NCBI GenBank assembly: GCA_019120525.1
Contig: DWUW01000121.1
Span: forward strand, 1 to 16,693
Direction: 5' to 3'
Length of the DNA stretch: 16,693 nt
DNA from: Candidatus Eisenbergiella stercorigallinarum
GTDB taxonomy: Bacteria; Bacillota; Clostridia; Lachnospirales; Lachnospiraceae
Shown here: positions 6,644 through 14,444 of the stretch, piece by piece
How positions within the stretch are numbered: position 1 is the stretch's first letter
How the letters are laid out: each line of letters starts with the position of its first letter
Notes under the pieces: generated by a model
What the model was told of the DNA's origin: nothing
Database searches by the model: none
The model's input: only the letters and a program-made list of their open reading frames with translations
Position numbers and translations under genes: made by a program

Positions 6644-7975
6644 ATGCAATTCTTAACATCACCCATCGAAAAAAAGACACTGGAAATCACGGATCTTTCT
6701 GATCCAAAGCTCACCCAACAGGAAGTATGCGTCACAGGGGCGGTCCACACGGTCCGCGATATGGGCACAGTCGCCTTTATCATCCTGCGGAAAAGAGACG
6801 GGCTTCTTCAGTGCGTCTATGAGGAAAGCGAAGCGCAGTTTTCCATAAAGGACGTGCGGGAGGCGGATACGGTGAAGGCGTGGGGGATCCCGGCAGCGTC
6901 GGAAAAGGCGCCGGGCGGAGTGGAGATCCGCTTAAGGAGGATAACCGTCCTGTCCCGCGCCGCCGCGCCGCTGCCGATTCCCATCGCGAAGGCGAAGATG
7001 AACGTTTCCCTGGAGACCAGTCTGGATCTCAGACCCATTTCCCTCAGAAATATCAGAGAGCGGGCCCGCTTCCGGATCCAGGAGGGAGTGGTGCGGGGCT
7101 TTCGGGAGTATCTGAGAGAACAGGGCTTTACCGAGATCCATACGCCCAAGATCGGAGCCAGGGGAGCGGAGGGCGGCGCGAACATTTTCCGGCTGGACTA
7201 TTTTCACCGGCCCGCCGTGCTGGCGCAGAGCCCGCAGTTTTACAAGCAGATGATGGTGGGCGTGTTTGACCGGGTGTTTGAAACGGCCCCTGTTTTCCGG
7301 GCGGAAAAGCACAACACCAAGCGGCATCTGAACGAGTATACCTCCCTGGATCTTGAAATGGGATATATTGACGGCTTTGAGGATGTGATGGCAATGGAGA
7401 CCGGCGTGCTGGGAAGGATCATGGAGATCCTGAAGCGGGATTATGACAGGGAGCTTTCCCTGCTCGGGATCACGCTTCCGGATGTGAGCCGCATCCCCTG
7501 CGTGCGGTTTGACGAGGCAAAGCGGCTTGCCAGTGAAAAATACGGCCGCCCCATCCGCAGCCCCTATGATCTGGAGCCGGAGGAGGAAGCGCTGATCGGC
7601 CGGTATTTTCAGGAGGAATACGGCTCCGACTTCGTATTCGTCACCCACTATCCCGGGAAAAAGCGCCCCTTTTACGCCATGGACGATCCCGCGGATCCCA
7701 GGTATACCCTGAGCTTTGACTGCCTGTACAGGGGGATGGAGATCACCACGGGCGGCCAGCGGATCCACGATTATCAAATGCTTCTGGAAAAACTGGAGCG
7801 GCGCGGCATGAGCACGGAGGGAATGGAGCATTATCTGGCCGCCTTCCGTTACGGCCTTCCGCCCCACGGCGGGCTGGGGATCGGCCTGGAACGCCTTACC
7901 ATGCAGCTTGTGGGAGACGACAACGTGAGACGGACCACTCTTTTTCCCAGAGACATGGGCAGGCTAGAGCCGTAG
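6644..7975 (+). CDS. aspS: Aspartyl-tRNA synthetase, archaeal-type, probably non-discriminating (Asp/Asn)
   Basis: A 443-residue class IIb synthetase. An N-terminal OB-fold (~27-105) binds the anticodon. The catalytic core follows with QSPQFYKQ (195-202, typical of archaeal-type AspRS and AsnRS), motif 2 FRAE (218-221) and motif 3 GIGLER (412-417). Length matches the short archaeal-type enzyme and not the ~590-residue bacterial AspRS, which has an inserted GAD domain. His35, in the context GAVHTVRD, falls where (from memory of the family) tRNA-Asn-accepting AspRS carries His and Asp-specific enzymes carry Trp. It sits directly upstream of gatCAB behind a T-box, so it likely makes Asp-tRNA-Asn, the substrate for amidation to Asn-tRNA-Asn. 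The start has AAAGGAG (6628-6634). A separate housekeeping aspS would be expected elsewhere in the genome. Confidence 0.93.
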   Translation: MQFLTSPIEKKTLEITDLSDPKLTQQEVCVTGAVHTVRDMGTVAFIILRKRDGLLQCVYEESEAQFSIKDVREADTVKAWGIPAASEKAPGGVEIRLRRITVLSRAAAPLPIPIAKAKMNVSLETSLDLRPISLRNIRERARFRIQEGVVRGFREYLREQGFTEIHTPKIGARGAEGGANIFRLDYFHRPAVLAQSPQFYKQMMVGVFDRVFETAPVFRAEKHNTKRHLNEYTSLDLEMGYIDGFEDVMAMETGVLGRIMEILKRDYDRELSLLGITLPDVSRIPCVRFDEAKRLASEKYGRPIRSPYDLEPEEEALIGRYFQEEYGSDFVFVTHYPGKKRPFYAMDDPADPRYTLSFDCLYRGMEITTGGQRIHDYQMLLEKLERRGMSTEGMEHYLAAFRYGLPPHGGLGIGLERLTMQLVGDDNVRRTTLFPRDMGRLEP

Positions 7976-8015
7976 CGCGGGATAAAAAAGAGCGCACCTG
8001 AGCCGCAGCGCGGGA
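7967..8015 (+). repeat. Two-copy direct repeat spanning the aspS stop codon
   Basis: A 16-bp sequence at 7967-7982 (GAGCCGTAGCGCGGGA, containing the aspS TAG stop) recurs at 8000-8015 as GAGCCGCAGCGCGGGA, one mismatch, 33 bp downstream. The second copy overlaps the 5' arm of the hairpin at 8012-8037. Confidence 0.65.
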
Positions 8016-8037
8016 CGGCAAAGCAAAAGGCCGTCCC
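8012..8037 (+). other. Intercistronic hairpin between aspS and gatC
   Basis: An 8-bp perfect stem, GGGACGGC (8012-8019) and GCCGTCCC (8030-8037), with a 10-base A-rich loop and no T run. It lies 54 bases before gatC in the 116-base gap. It is more likely an mRNA stability or processing element than a terminator. Confidence 0.5.
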
Positions 8038-8091
8038 CAGGCAATGAAGGCTGTGGGCGGCGGCAGACAAAAAAGGAAAGGAAAAGGGAAA

Positions 8092-8388
8092 ATGGCACAT
8101 CAGATCAGTGATGAGACGATCGAATATGTGGGGATCCTGGCAAAGCTGGAGCTGTCGGAGGAAGAGAAGGAGCAGGCGAAGGCGGACATGGCCGGGATGC
8201 TGGATTATATCGATAAGCTGAACGAGCTGGACACCGAAGGCGTGGAGCCGCTGGTGCATGTGTTTGATACAACGAACGTTTTCCGGGAGGACGAGGTGAC
8301 CGGAACAGATGAGGCGGACAGCCTCCTGGCAAACGCCCCCGGCGTCAAGGACGGCATGTTCCGGGTTCCCCGGACGGTGGAGGGATAG
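8092..8388 (+). CDS. gatC: Asp/Glu-tRNA amidotransferase subunit C
   Basis: A 98-residue protein, the normal length for GatC. It matches the family through ISDETIEYVGILAKLELSEEE, the DMAGMLDYIDKLNELDTEGVEPL region and the C-terminal segment ending FRVPRTVEG. GatC is a belt that wraps around the GatA-GatB interface and stabilises the amidotransferase. The start at 8092 (MAHQISDE) is chosen over the in-frame ATG at 8044, which would add 16 Lys/Gly-rich residues. A purine-rich AAGGAAAAGGG just upstream serves as ribosome binding site. It lies 39 bases before gatA. Confidence 0.95.
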   Translation: MAHQISDETIEYVGILAKLELSEEEKEQAKADMAGMLDYIDKLNELDTEGVEPLVHVFDTTNVFREDEVTGTDEADSLLANAPGVKDGMFRVPRTVEG

Positions 8389-8427
8389 GGCGTTCGCGCA
8401 GACATCTGGAAATAAGAGGGACAGACA

Positions 8428-9915
8428 ATGAGCATATTGGAATATACGGCCCTGGAGCTGGCCGCACAGATCAGAAAAAAGGAAATTTCCTGCCGGGAAG
8501 CCGTGGAAGCGGTTTTTGGGCAGATTGAAAAACAGGAGGAGAGCCTGAACTGCTATATCAGCCTGGACCGGGAGGACGCCTTTCGCCAGGCGGACGCGGC
8601 GCAGAAGGGAATCGGGGAGGGAACGCTCTTAGGCCCGCTTGCCGGCGTTCCTGCGGCGGTGAAGGACAACATCTGCACAGCGGGAAGGAGGACCACCTGC
8701 GCGTCGAGGATCCTTTCGGATTTTATCCCGCCCTGCGACGCCTTTGCGGTAAAAAAACTGAAGGAGGCAGGCTGCATCCTCATCGGAAAGACCAATATGG
8801 ACGAATTTGCCATGGGCTCCACCTCGGAGACCGGCGCTTTCGGGTCGGTGAGAAATCCCTGGGACCGGACACGCGCGGCGGGCGGTTCCTCCGGCGGCTC
8901 CGCGGCGGCCGTGGCTGCGGGAGAATGCTTTCTCGCCCTGGGAAGCGATACGGGCGGCTCCATCCGCCAGCCCGCGGGCTTCTGCGGCATCGTCGGGATG
9001 AAGCCCACCTACGGGACGGTTTCCAGAAACGGGCTGATCGCCTACGGCTCTTCGCTGGATCAGATCGGGCCTCTCTGCCGGGATGCGGCGGACTGCGCGG
9101 CCCTTCTGGAGGCCATCAGCGGCCAGGACAGGATGGACTCCACCAGCATGGAGAGAAGGACGGATTTTACGGCCGCGCTGACAGAGGGGGTGAATGGGCT
9201 TCGCATCGGTATCCCGAAGGACTATTTTTCGGAAGGGCTGGACGAAGAGGTGAAAAAAGCGGTCCTTCAGGCCGCGCAGAAGCTGGCGCAGCTGGGCGCG
9301 CAGGTGGAGGAGTTTGACCTGAGCCTGACGGAATACGCCGTTCCCGCCTACTATACCATCGCGTCCGCGGAGGCCTCCTCCAATCTGGAACGGTTCGACG
9401 GTGTGAAATACGGCTACCGCACGCCGGAATATGAGGGCCTTCACGACATGTATAAAAGGACCCGCTCCGAGGGCTTCGGCACGGAGGTGAAGCGCCGCAT
9501 CATGCTGGGCTCCTTCGTATTGAGCTCCGGCTACTACGACGCCTATTATCTGAAGGCGCTTCGCGTCAAGGCCATGATCCGGAAAGCCTTTGACGAGGCC
9601 TTTTCCCGCTTCGACTGTATCCTCGGGCCGGTGGCGCCCGCCCCCGCACCTTTGCTTGGGGAGAGCCTGAAGGATCCGATCCGGATGTACCTGGGGGATA
9701 TCTACACCATTTCCGCGAATCTGGCGGGGATTCCCGGCATCAGCCTTCCCTGCTGCCTCACCGCGGAGGGCCTGCCCATCGGAGTCCAGCTCATGGCGGA
9801 CTGTTTTCAGGAGGAAAAGCTGCTCCGGGCGGCGCACGCATACGAACAGGCGAGAGGAAGCTTTCCCCTTTGCCCGGCATTACAGGAGGAGATCGGATAT
9901 GACAAAACAGTATGA
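8428..9915 (+). CDS. gatA: Asp/Glu-tRNA amidotransferase subunit A (glutaminase)
   Basis: A 495-residue amidase-signature enzyme that releases ammonia from glutamine or asparagine and channels it to GatB. The Ser-cisSer-Lys triad is intact: Lys79 (AAVKDN), Ser154 in GGSSGGS, and nucleophile Ser178 in GSDTGGS. These match the numbering of characterised GatA proteins, which supports the start at 8428. The sequence FCGIVGMKPTYG follows, as in the family. The ribosome binding site is AGAGGGA. The gene overlaps gatB by 17 bases (9899-9915), so the two are translationally coupled. It works with AspRS to form Asn-tRNA-Asn, and it would also make Gln-tRNA-Gln if no GlnRS exists in the genome. Confidence 0.97.
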   Translation: MSILEYTALELAAQIRKKEISCREAVEAVFGQIEKQEESLNCYISLDREDAFRQADAAQKGIGEGTLLGPLAGVPAAVKDNICTAGRRTTCASRILSDFIPPCDAFAVKKLKEAGCILIGKTNMDEFAMGSTSETGAFGSVRNPWDRTRAAGGSSGGSAAAVAAGECFLALGSDTGGSIRQPAGFCGIVGMKPTYGTVSRNGLIAYGSSLDQIGPLCRDAADCAALLEAISGQDRMDSTSMERRTDFTAALTEGVNGLRIGIPKDYFSEGLDEEVKKAVLQAAQKLAQLGAQVEEFDLSLTEYAVPAYYTIASAEASSNLERFDGVKYGYRTPEYEGLHDMYKRTRSEGFGTEVKRRIMLGSFVLSSGYYDAYYLKALRVKAMIRKAFDEAFSRFDCILGPVAPAPAPLLGESLKDPIRMYLGDIYTISANLAGIPGISLPCCLTAEGLPIGVQLMADCFQEEKLLRAAHAYEQARGSFPLCPALQEEIGYDKTV

Positions 9916-11341
9916 AACCGTGATCGGCCTGGAGGTTCATGTGGAGCTGGCCACGAAGACCAAGATATTCTGCGGCTGCTCCACGGCCTTCGGCGCCGCG
10001 CCAAACACCCATATCTGCCCGGTCTGCACGGGAATGCCGGGCTCCCTGCCCGTTTTGAACCGGCAGGTGGTGGAATACGCCGCCGCGGTGGGCCTTGCGA
10101 CGGGCTGCGAGATCGCCCGCCTGTGCAGGTTTGACCGGAAAAACTATTTTTACCCGGACAATCCGCAGAACTATCAGATTTCACAGCTCTATCTTCCCAT
10201 CTGCCGAAACGGCCGCGTGGAGATCGAGACGGCGGCCGGTAAGAAATCCGTGAGGATCCACGAGATCCACATGGAGGAGGACGCGGGAAAGCTGATCCAC
10301 GACGAATGGGAGGATATTTCCCTGGTGGATTACAACCGCTCCGGCGTCCCCCTGATCGAGATCGTATCGGAGCCGGACATGAGGAGCGCGGATGAGGTGA
10401 TCGCTTATCTGGAAAAGCTCCGCCTACTGATCCGGTATCTTGGCGCTTCCGACTGCAAGCTGCAGGAAGGGAGCATGCGGGCGGACGTGAACCTTTCCGT
10501 GAGAGAGGCGGGAAGCGCTGTGTTCGGCACCCGGACGGAAATGAAGAACCTGAACTCCTTCAAGGCCATCGCCCGCGCCATCGAAGGAGAACGGGAGCGC
10601 CAGATCGAGCTTCTTTCCGAAGGCAGGCCTGTGATACAGGAAACCAGGCGCTGGGACGACAACAAGGAGGCCTCCCGCGCCATGCGTTCCAAGGAGGACG
10701 CGAAGGACTACCGCTATTTCCCCGATCCGGACCTCCCGCCCGTTTTCATCAGCGAGGAATGGCTGAAGCGCATCCGGGACGGCCTGCCGGAATTCCGTAC
10801 GGAAAAAATGGAACGCTACCGCAGGGAATACGGCATCCCGGAATATGACATTTCCATCCTGACACAATCCCGGACGATGGCGGAGCTTTTTGAACGGGCT
10901 TCGGCTCTCTGCGGCGAGCCCAAAAAGGTATCAAACTGGCTGATGGGAGAGACCATGCGGCTGTTGAAGGAGAACGGCGAAGAGCCGGAGGACCTGCGCT
11001 TTTCCCCGGAGCATCTGGCGGAGCTGATCGGCATGACAGACCGCAGGGAGATCAACGGGAGCGCGGCGAAAAAGATTTTTGAAGCCATGTATGACCGGGA
11101 TGTGGATCCGCAGGCCTTTGCGGAAGAAATGGGAATGAAGACCGTGAATGACGATGCCGCCCTGCGGGCCGGGGCGGAACGGGCGCTTGCGGAAAATCCC
11201 AAATCCGTGGAGGACTACCTTGGCGGAAAGGAGAAGGCCTTCGGCTTTCTGATGGGACAGACCATGCGGGCGATGAAGGGAAAAGCCGACCCGGCGGCGG
11301 CCAGCCGGATCCTGAAGGAGCTGCTGGAGCAAAAAGGCTGA
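9899..11341 (+). CDS. gatB: Asp/Glu-tRNA amidotransferase subunit B
   Basis: A 480-residue subunit that phosphorylates and amidates the mischarged aminoacyl-tRNA. The N-terminal catalytic cradle opens with the hallmark GLEVHVEL. Zinc-binding cysteines Cys25, Cys27, Cys40 and Cys43 (FCGCS, ICPVC) and the segments HMEEDAGK, RSGVPLIEIVSEPD and DVNLSVR follow. The C-terminal ~170 residues form the helical linker and YqeY-like tRNA-binding tail. Length is normal. AGGAGGA (9884-9890) sits eight bases before the ATG, inside the end of gatA. It is the last gene of the T-box operon and is followed by a strong hairpin. Confidence 0.97.
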   Translation: MTKQYETVIGLEVHVELATKTKIFCGCSTAFGAAPNTHICPVCTGMPGSLPVLNRQVVEYAAAVGLATGCEIARLCRFDRKNYFYPDNPQNYQISQLYLPICRNGRVEIETAAGKKSVRIHEIHMEEDAGKLIHDEWEDISLVDYNRSGVPLIEIVSEPDMRSADEVIAYLEKLRLLIRYLGASDCKLQEGSMRADVNLSVREAGSAVFGTRTEMKNLNSFKAIARAIEGERERQIELLSEGRPVIQETRRWDDNKEASRAMRSKEDAKDYRYFPDPDLPPVFISEEWLKRIRDGLPEFRTEKMERYRREYGIPEYDISILTQSRTMAELFERASALCGEPKKVSNWLMGETMRLLKENGEEPEDLRFSPEHLAELIGMTDRREINGSAAKKIFEAMYDRDVDPQAFAEEMGMKTVNDDAALRAGAERALAENPKSVEDYLGGKEKAFGFLMGQTMRAMKGKADPAAASRILKELLEQKG

Positions 11342-11348
11342 AAACGCC

Positions 11349-11396
11349 GCCAGCCGCCGGAACCGGGAAACCGGCGCCGGCGGCTGGCCTTCTTTT
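11349..11396. terminator. Terminator between convergent gatB and the minus-strand membrane protein gene
   Basis: A perfect 12-bp GC-rich stem, GCCAGCCGCCGG (11349-11360) and CCGGCGGCTGGC (11377-11388), with an inner CCGG-GAAA-CCGG helix, followed by CTTCTTTTC. On the opposite strand the hairpin is followed by CGTTTTC, so it can serve both converging genes. It starts eight bases after the gatB stop. Confidence 0.85.
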
Positions 11397-11400
11397 CGGA

Positions 11401-12093
11401 TCAATGCTCCTGAAAGATATACTGAAGGAACATTTCCGCATTTTCACCCTGTTCGCTGTTGATGAGAACGCCGAAATAGATCTCATCCTGTCCCGCGTAA
11501 GCCTGGGATTTTTCCAGGAAGGCGCAATCGGAAATCTCGATGCCTACCGGCACCTCTTCGGCAAGCTCATCGTCCGGAACATCCATATAAAGAAAACGGC
11601 CGTCGAAGGTAGAAAGCGTTTCTTCGGAAATAAATTCCCGCAGGTCGCCCAGATATCCGTTAGCCGCGTACTGCCGGAAGGTTTCCGGATCCGCGATCAT
11701 GACGTCCACTTCCTTTGCGGCGACCTGTGCCGCGAATTTCTGCAGGTTCGCCATGGAATAGGTATCCGCGGATTCCTGGGTCAGGGTAAAGTTCGGCTCC
11801 AGCATGACGTCATAATGCTTTGTGTCGATCTGCGCGTATTCGCTGAACCCGTCCATATAGGCTTCCGTATCCATATCGGTATAACTGTTGACGAGGACCG
11901 CGTAAAAGGCGGTGTCCTTTGCCGTCGCGATGGTATAGACCAGATTTCCGACGAAAACGACGATGATGATGGCCACGACCGTCGCCACCCTGTAATAGTC
12001 CCAGAAATACAGGAATTTCTCCTTCAGGCTCTTGTCCTTCATTTTTTTATGCTGTTCTCTGATTTCATCCATTACGGAATTGCCTGCCGCCAT
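11401..12093 (-). CDS. Single-pass membrane-anchored protein of unknown function
   Basis: A 230-residue protein I do not recognise as a named family. A charged cytoplasmic N-terminus (~1-33, rich in Lys and Glu) precedes one strong hydrophobic helix (about 36-57, VATVVAIIIVVFVGNLVYTI). An acidic, presumably extracellular domain of ~170 residues follows. That domain has the alternating hydrophobic pattern and phrases such as DVMIADPETFRQYAANGYLGDL, loosely reminiscent of solute-binding-protein folds, but this is only an impression. No lipobox or catalytic motif is visible. The start at 12093 is preferred because AAAGGAG lies seven bases upstream; the in-frame ATG at 12099 is only one base from it. 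It ends opposite gatB and shares a bidirectional terminator. A strong promoter precedes it. Confidence 0.75.
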   Translation of the reverse strand: MAAGNSVMDEIREQHKKMKDKSLKEKFLYFWDYYRVATVVAIIIVVFVGNLVYTIATAKDTAFYAVLVNSYTDMDTEAYMDGFSEYAQIDTKHYDVMLEPNFTLTQESADTYSMANLQKFAAQVAAKEVDVMIADPETFRQYAANGYLGDLREFISEETLSTFDGRFLYMDVPDDELAEEVPVGIEISDCAFLEKSQAYAGQDEIYFGVLINSEQGENAEMFLQYIFQEH

Positions 12094-12146
12094 GATCATT
12101 CTCCTTTATGTATCCGCCGCCCAAGGCGGCTTCAGATTCTTTTTCT

Positions 12147-12175
12147 ATGATAGTCGGTCGTTGATCTAAAGTCAA
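12147..12175 (-). promoter_or_regulatory. Promoter of the minus-strand membrane-protein gene
   Basis: On the minus strand TTGACT (complement of 12170-12175) and TATCAT (complement of 12147-12152) are separated by exactly 17 bases. This is a good vegetative promoter about 50 bases upstream of the start codon. Confidence 0.7.
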
Positions 12176-12247
12176 TGAAGCGTCAGGGACAACTTCTGAA
12201 AATTTTCTAAATTCCCTGTGAATTTTTGGTGTCCTTACAGTTATTCC

Positions 12248-12276
12248 TTGCAACCGGGCGAAAATTGTAATATCAT
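12248..12276 (+). promoter_or_regulatory. Promoter of the DUF6106-like gene
   Basis: TTGCAA (12248-12253) and TATCAT (12271-12276), 17-base spacer, about 60 bases upstream of the ATG at 12335. An overlapping TAATAT (12268-12273) is an alternative -10 but its spacing would be too short. It is divergent from the promoter at 12147-12175, about 70 bp apart. Confidence 0.55.
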
Positions 12277-12334
12277 ATTTAACAGTAAAAACAGCCCGGC
12301 GCGGCGTCGCTTTTTCGGGCAAAAGGAGTCGGAA

Positions 12335-12832
12335 ATGAACGAAACGTATGTGGAATGTATGGTAAAAAGGAAAAAGAACGGACTGCTCACAGCGCTGAAG
12401 ATCCTGCTGATCGTGATCGCCGTGATCGCCTTCCTGATCGGAAGCATCGGCAGCATCATTTTTTATATCATTGCTGTGGCGGCGGGTGTGGGCGCTTATT
12501 TTGTGGGCCTGAACGCCAGCCTTGAGTATGAGTACCTCTATGTGGACAAGCAGCTTTCCGTGGATAAGATCCTGGCGAAGAGCAGGCGGAAGAAGGTGGA
12601 GACCTTCGACCTGGGCCGGATGGAGATGCTGGCCCCCATCAAGTCCTGGCACATGGATGAATTTAAGAACAGGCAGCTCAAGGATGTGGATTACAGCTCC
12701 GGCCTGGAGGAGAAGCCGGACAGACGCTATTGCATGATTTATAATGGAGAGAAGCGGGTCATTTTCGAGCCGAACGAGGAGATGGTGGCGGCGATCAAGT
12801 CCATCGCTCCCAGAAAGGTATTTACGGATTGA
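12335..12832 (+). CDS. Small two-helix membrane protein, DUF6106-like
   Basis: A 165-residue protein. A short N-terminus (MNETYVECMVKRKKNG) leads into two closely spaced hydrophobic helices (about 18-37 and 40-59). A cytoplasmic-looking basic and acidic domain of ~105 residues follows, containing YLYVDKQLSVDKILAKSRRKK and a tail with MIYNGEKRVIFEPNEEM. The opening and layout recall the DUF6106 proteins common in Lachnospiraceae; that name is from memory and not certain. The second half resembles small PH-like membrane-associated domains only in general pattern. The start at 12335 has AAAAGGAG (12321-12328) upstream; an in-frame ATG at 12218 lacks one and would precede the promoter. Its stop codon is embedded in the -35 hexamer of the guaB promoter. 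Confidence 0.75.
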   Translation: MNETYVECMVKRKKNGLLTALKILLIVIAVIAFLIGSIGSIIFYIIAVAAGVGAYFVGLNASLEYEYLYVDKQLSVDKILAKSRRKKVETFDLGRMEMLAPIKSWHMDEFKNRQLKDVDYSSGLEEKPDRRYCMIYNGEKRVIFEPNEEMVAAIKSIAPRKVFTD

Positions 12833-12857
12833 CATTTTCCGGCAAGTCTGGTACACT
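12829..12857 (+). promoter_or_regulatory. Promoter of guaB, overlapping the upstream stop codon
   Basis: A consensus TTGACA (12829-12834) contains the TGA stop of the previous gene. It is followed 17 bases later by TACACT (12852-12857). Predicted start of transcription is near 12864, giving a leader of about 120 bases before guaB. Confidence 0.72.
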
Positions 12858-12868
12858 TCTTAAAACAC

Positions 12869-12899
12869 AAAACTGTCAGTAAATTTTACTGGCAGTTTT
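12869..12899. terminator. Hairpin: terminator of the DUF6106-like gene or 5' stem-loop of guaB mRNA
   Basis: A 12-bp stem with one G-T pair, arms 12869-12880 and 12888-12899, loop AAATTTT. The 3' arm ends TTTT, and the 5' arm begins AAAA, so it could terminate on either strand. From the guaB promoter it would lie at the very 5' end of the transcript. Confidence 0.6.
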
Positions 12900-12986
12900 A
12901 TGTTACGGAAATACGCAACGTTCCCGGACATTTGTCCGCCTGACGCGGACAGACGCGGAAACACCATCACAGAAGGAGGAGACACA

Positions 12987-14444
12987 ATGGGTCAGATTAT
13001 TGGCGAAGGCATTACCTTTGATGACGTGCTGCTGGTTCCGTCCTATTCTCAGGTAATTCCGAATCAGGTTGATCTTTCGACCTGGCTGACGAAGAAGATC
13101 AGGCTGAACATTCCGATGATGAGCGCCGGAATGGATACCGTTACCGAGCACAGAATGGCGATCGCAATGGCCAGGCAGGGCGGTATCGGAATCATTCACA
13201 AGAACATGTCTATTGAAGCGCAGGCAGAAGAGGTGGATAAGGTAAAGCGTTCAGAAAACGGAGTCATTACCGATCCATTTTCCCTTTCTCCCGAGCATAC
13301 CCTTCAGGATGCGGACAACCTGATGGCGAAGTTCCGCATTTCCGGCGTACCGATCACGGAAGGCCGTAAGCTGGTCGGCATCATCACCAACCGGGATCTC
13401 AAATTTGAAACAGACTTCACGAAGAAGATCAAGGAATCCATGACCTCCGAGGGCCTGATCACCGCAAGGGAAGGCATCACCCTGGAGGAAGCGAAGAAGA
13501 TCCTCGCGAAGGCAAGGAAGGAAAAGCTTCCTATTGTAGATAAGGATTTCAACCTGGTGGGCCTGATCACCATCAAGGACATTGAGAAGACCATCAAATA
13601 TCCCCTTTCCGCAAAAGACGCCCAGGGACGCCTGCTGTGCGGCGCGGGCGTGGGAATCACCGCGAACGTGCTCGACCGCGTGAGCGCCCTGGTGGACGCC
13701 AAGGTGGACGTGGTCGTCCTGGATTCCGCCCATGGACATTCCGAGAACGTGCTGCGCTGCCTGCGCATGATCAAGGAAAAATTCCCGGATCTGCAGGTCA
13801 TCGCCGGAAACGTCGCCACCGGCGAGGGCACGAAGGCCCTGATCGAAGCGGGAGCGGACGCGGTAAAGGTGGGCATCGGCCCCGGCTCCATCTGCACCAC
13901 CCGCGTAGTCGCCGGTATCGGCGTGCCGCAGGTAACGGCGATCATGAAGTCCTATGAGGTAGCGAAGGAATACGGCATCCCGATCATTGCGGACGGCGGC
14001 ATCAAGTATTCCGGAGACATGACCAAGGCCATCGCCGCAGGCGGAAACGTCTGCATGATGGGAAGCATCTTCGCAGGCTGCGACGAGAGCCCCGGAACCT
14101 TCGAACTGTACCAGGGAAGAAAGTACAAGGTATACCGCGGCATGGGCTCCATCTCCGCCATGGAAAACGGCAGCAAGGACCGCTACTTCCAGTCCGACGC
14201 CAAGAAGCTGGTGCCGGAAGGCGTGGAAGGCCGCGTCGCCTATAAGGGAACGGTAGAGGACACCGTGTTCCAGCTGGTTGGCGGCATCCGTGCCGGCATG
14301 GGCTACTGTGGCGCGCACACCATCGACGAACTGAAGGAGAACGGCAGGTTCATCAAGATCTCCGCCGCCGCCCTCAGAGAGAGCCATCCTCACGACATCC
14401 ATATCACCAAGGAAGCGCCCAACTACAGCGTGGAGAACGACTAA
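12987..14444 (+). CDS. guaB: Inosine-5'-monophosphate dehydrogenase
   Basis: A 485-residue IMPDH that oxidises IMP to XMP with NAD+, the committed step of guanine nucleotide synthesis in the cytosol. It opens with the standard GITFDDVLLVPSYS. It has a CBS-domain pair at about 95-205 and the TIM-barrel elements DSAHGHS and GNVATGEGTKALIEAGAD. The active-site loop is GIGPGSICTTR with catalytic Cys303. The flap region KDRYFQ and the C-terminal HPHDIHITKEAPNYSVEND are also present. The start at 12987 has AAGGAGGA (12973-12980) upstream; an in-frame ATG at 12900 would add a 29-residue non-family extension. Length is normal. The gene has its own promoter. No guanine riboswitch core is visible in the leader. 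Imperfect copies of its last ~20 bases follow the stop. Confidence 0.98.
   Translation: MGQIIGEGITFDDVLLVPSYSQVIPNQVDLSTWLTKKIRLNIPMMSAGMDTVTEHRMAIAMARQGGIGIIHKNMSIEAQAEEVDKVKRSENGVITDPFSLSPEHTLQDADNLMAKFRISGVPITEGRKLVGIITNRDLKFETDFTKKIKESMTSEGLITAREGITLEEAKKILAKARKEKLPIVDKDFNLVGLITIKDIEKTIKYPLSAKDAQGRLLCGAGVGITANVLDRVSALVDAKVDVVVLDSAHGHSENVLRCLRMIKEKFPDLQVIAGNVATGEGTKALIEAGADAVKVGIGPGSICTTRVVAGIGVPQVTAIMKSYEVAKEYGIPIIADGGIKYSGDMTKAIAAGGNVCMMGSIFAGCDESPGTFELYQGRKYKVYRGMGSISAMENGSKDRYFQSDAKKLVPEGVEGRVAYKGTVEDTVFQLVGGIRAGMGYCGAHTIDELKENGRFIKISAAALRESHPHDIHITKEAPNYSVEND

Noticed and set aside
8629..9837. Minus-strand frame of 402 codons opposite gatA
   Set aside because: It is a shadow of an intact gatA with its full catalytic triad; the translated product is His/Arg/Gly-rich without recognisable motifs and lacks a ribosome binding site.
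12864..12986. Guanine/xanthine riboswitch in the guaB leader
   Set aside because: The conserved purine-aptamer core and its three-helix arrangement are not seen; only one simple hairpin is present.
12900..12986. In-frame N-terminal extension of guaB from an ATG at 12900
   Set aside because: No ribosome binding site precedes it, it would overlap the hairpin, and the added residues do not belong to the IMPDH family, whereas 12987 has AAGGAGGA.
13251..14402. Minus-strand frame of 383 codons opposite guaB
   Set aside because: It is antisense to a fully conserved IMP dehydrogenase; there is no promoter or ribosome site and the composition is that of a shadow frame.
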